This document shows, one piece after another, positions 14,187-14,299 of a stretch of 14,299 nucleotides of DNA. How positions within the stretch are numbered: position 1 is the stretch's first letter; each line of letters starts with the position of its first letter. A model generated the notes under the pieces. It was not told where the DNA came from, did no database searches, and worked only from the letters and a program-made list of their open reading frames with translations. Source of the DNA: CAZXYS01 sp964645005 (lineage in GTDB: Bacteria > Bacteroidota > Ignavibacteria > Kapaibacteriales > UBA2268); NCBI GenBank assembly GCA_964645005.1, contig CAZXYS010000063.1, positions 1 to 14,299 on the forward strand, in the 5' to 3' direction. The translations under genes and the position numbers were made by a program.

Positions 14187-14280
14187 GGCGGGAATTATTC
14201 TCAGCCGGGCAGTGGTCCCCTCTTTCAACCCGGTTTCACAATACAAAATTGCATTTGTGGCAAAAAACAGCTAACCCGCC
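14187..14280. other. Foldable G+C-richer element: possible structured RNA or repeat
   Basis: A closing stem GGCGGG (14187-14192) / CCCGCC (14275-14280) encloses two hairpins. One is CCGGG (14205-14209) / CCCGG (14229-14233). The other, at 14237-14259, pairs CACAA/TTGTG and TACA/TGCA across one bulge. The layout is a three-way junction that could be drawn on either strand. The stretch stands out by composition from the AT-rich DNA before it. It matches no RNA family I can name, and the window ends 19 bases later. No convincing coding frame was seen. Confidence 0.35.
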
Positions 14281-14299
14281 TCAGAACGTCCCGTCAGAT

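Noticed and set aside
14187..14215. Minus-strand GGCTGAGA resembling part of a TPP riboswitch
   Set aside because: The second conserved segment (around ACCTGATC) and the other helices are absent downstream, and no thiamine gene follows.
14150..14299. Open minus-strand frame over the right edge as a gene
   Set aside because: It is interrupted by a stop near the edge, has no ribosome site or recognisable motif, and its region folds as nested stems instead.

Overview
The window looks like a chromosomal segment from a Bacteroidota/Ignavibacteriota-type (FCB group) bacterium, AT-rich overall. The evidence is a secreted peptidase with a type IX secretion (Por) C-terminal sorting domain, Bacteroidota-style promoter boxes (TAnnTTTG) upstream of several genes, small exported proteins with short Lys/hydrophobic signal peptides, and a mix of strong and absent Shine-Dalgarno sites. 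The exact lineage cannot be fixed from the sequence alone. No rRNA, tRNA, CRISPR array, transposase or phage gene was seen.

Layout, left to right. Positions 1-196 hold a perfect palindrome and the terminator of ilvE. The branched-chain aminotransferase gene ilvE (minus) is divergent from a small exported, probably beta-barrel protein (plus). Then comes a dead yefM-yoeB toxin-antitoxin operon: its operator (two TGTAC hexamers 12 bp apart) survives, the antitoxin has one in-frame stop, and the toxin keeps only its first ~25 codons. A GT-C (ArnT/PMT-like) membrane glycosyltransferase follows, then a 343-bp spacer with a possible minus-strand gene remnant and a promoter, then an AMP-forming acyl-CoA synthetase. 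The next 320 bp lie between convergent genes and hold three overlapping hairpins and a REP-like inverted repeat. A SUKH (SMI1/KNR4) domain protein, an M28 peptidase with a T9SS tail and an OsmC-family protein are all on the minus strand. MltG (plus) is divergent from OsmC and convergent with a small ABM-like protein (minus). An exported MEMO-family protein (plus) is followed closely by a wrecked PqqB-like metallo-beta-lactamase gene, an SRPBCC protein (minus), and a COG0731-type radical SAM enzyme (plus). The last ~110 bases are G+C-richer and fold well, possibly a structured RNA or a repeat.

Most intact genes look like independent, mainly housekeeping units (amino acid metabolism, lipid activation, peptidoglycan processing, thiol peroxide defence, protein secretion); there is no large operon. 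The most informative signal is decay: two separate loci in 14 kb (yefM-yoeB and the MBL gene) are recent pseudogenes whose pieces can still be read. I found no convincing new multi-gene system. The best leads are the exported MEMO protein with its metal ligands intact beside a broken MBL partner, the overlapping hairpins at 6320-6373, and the foldable element at the right edge.
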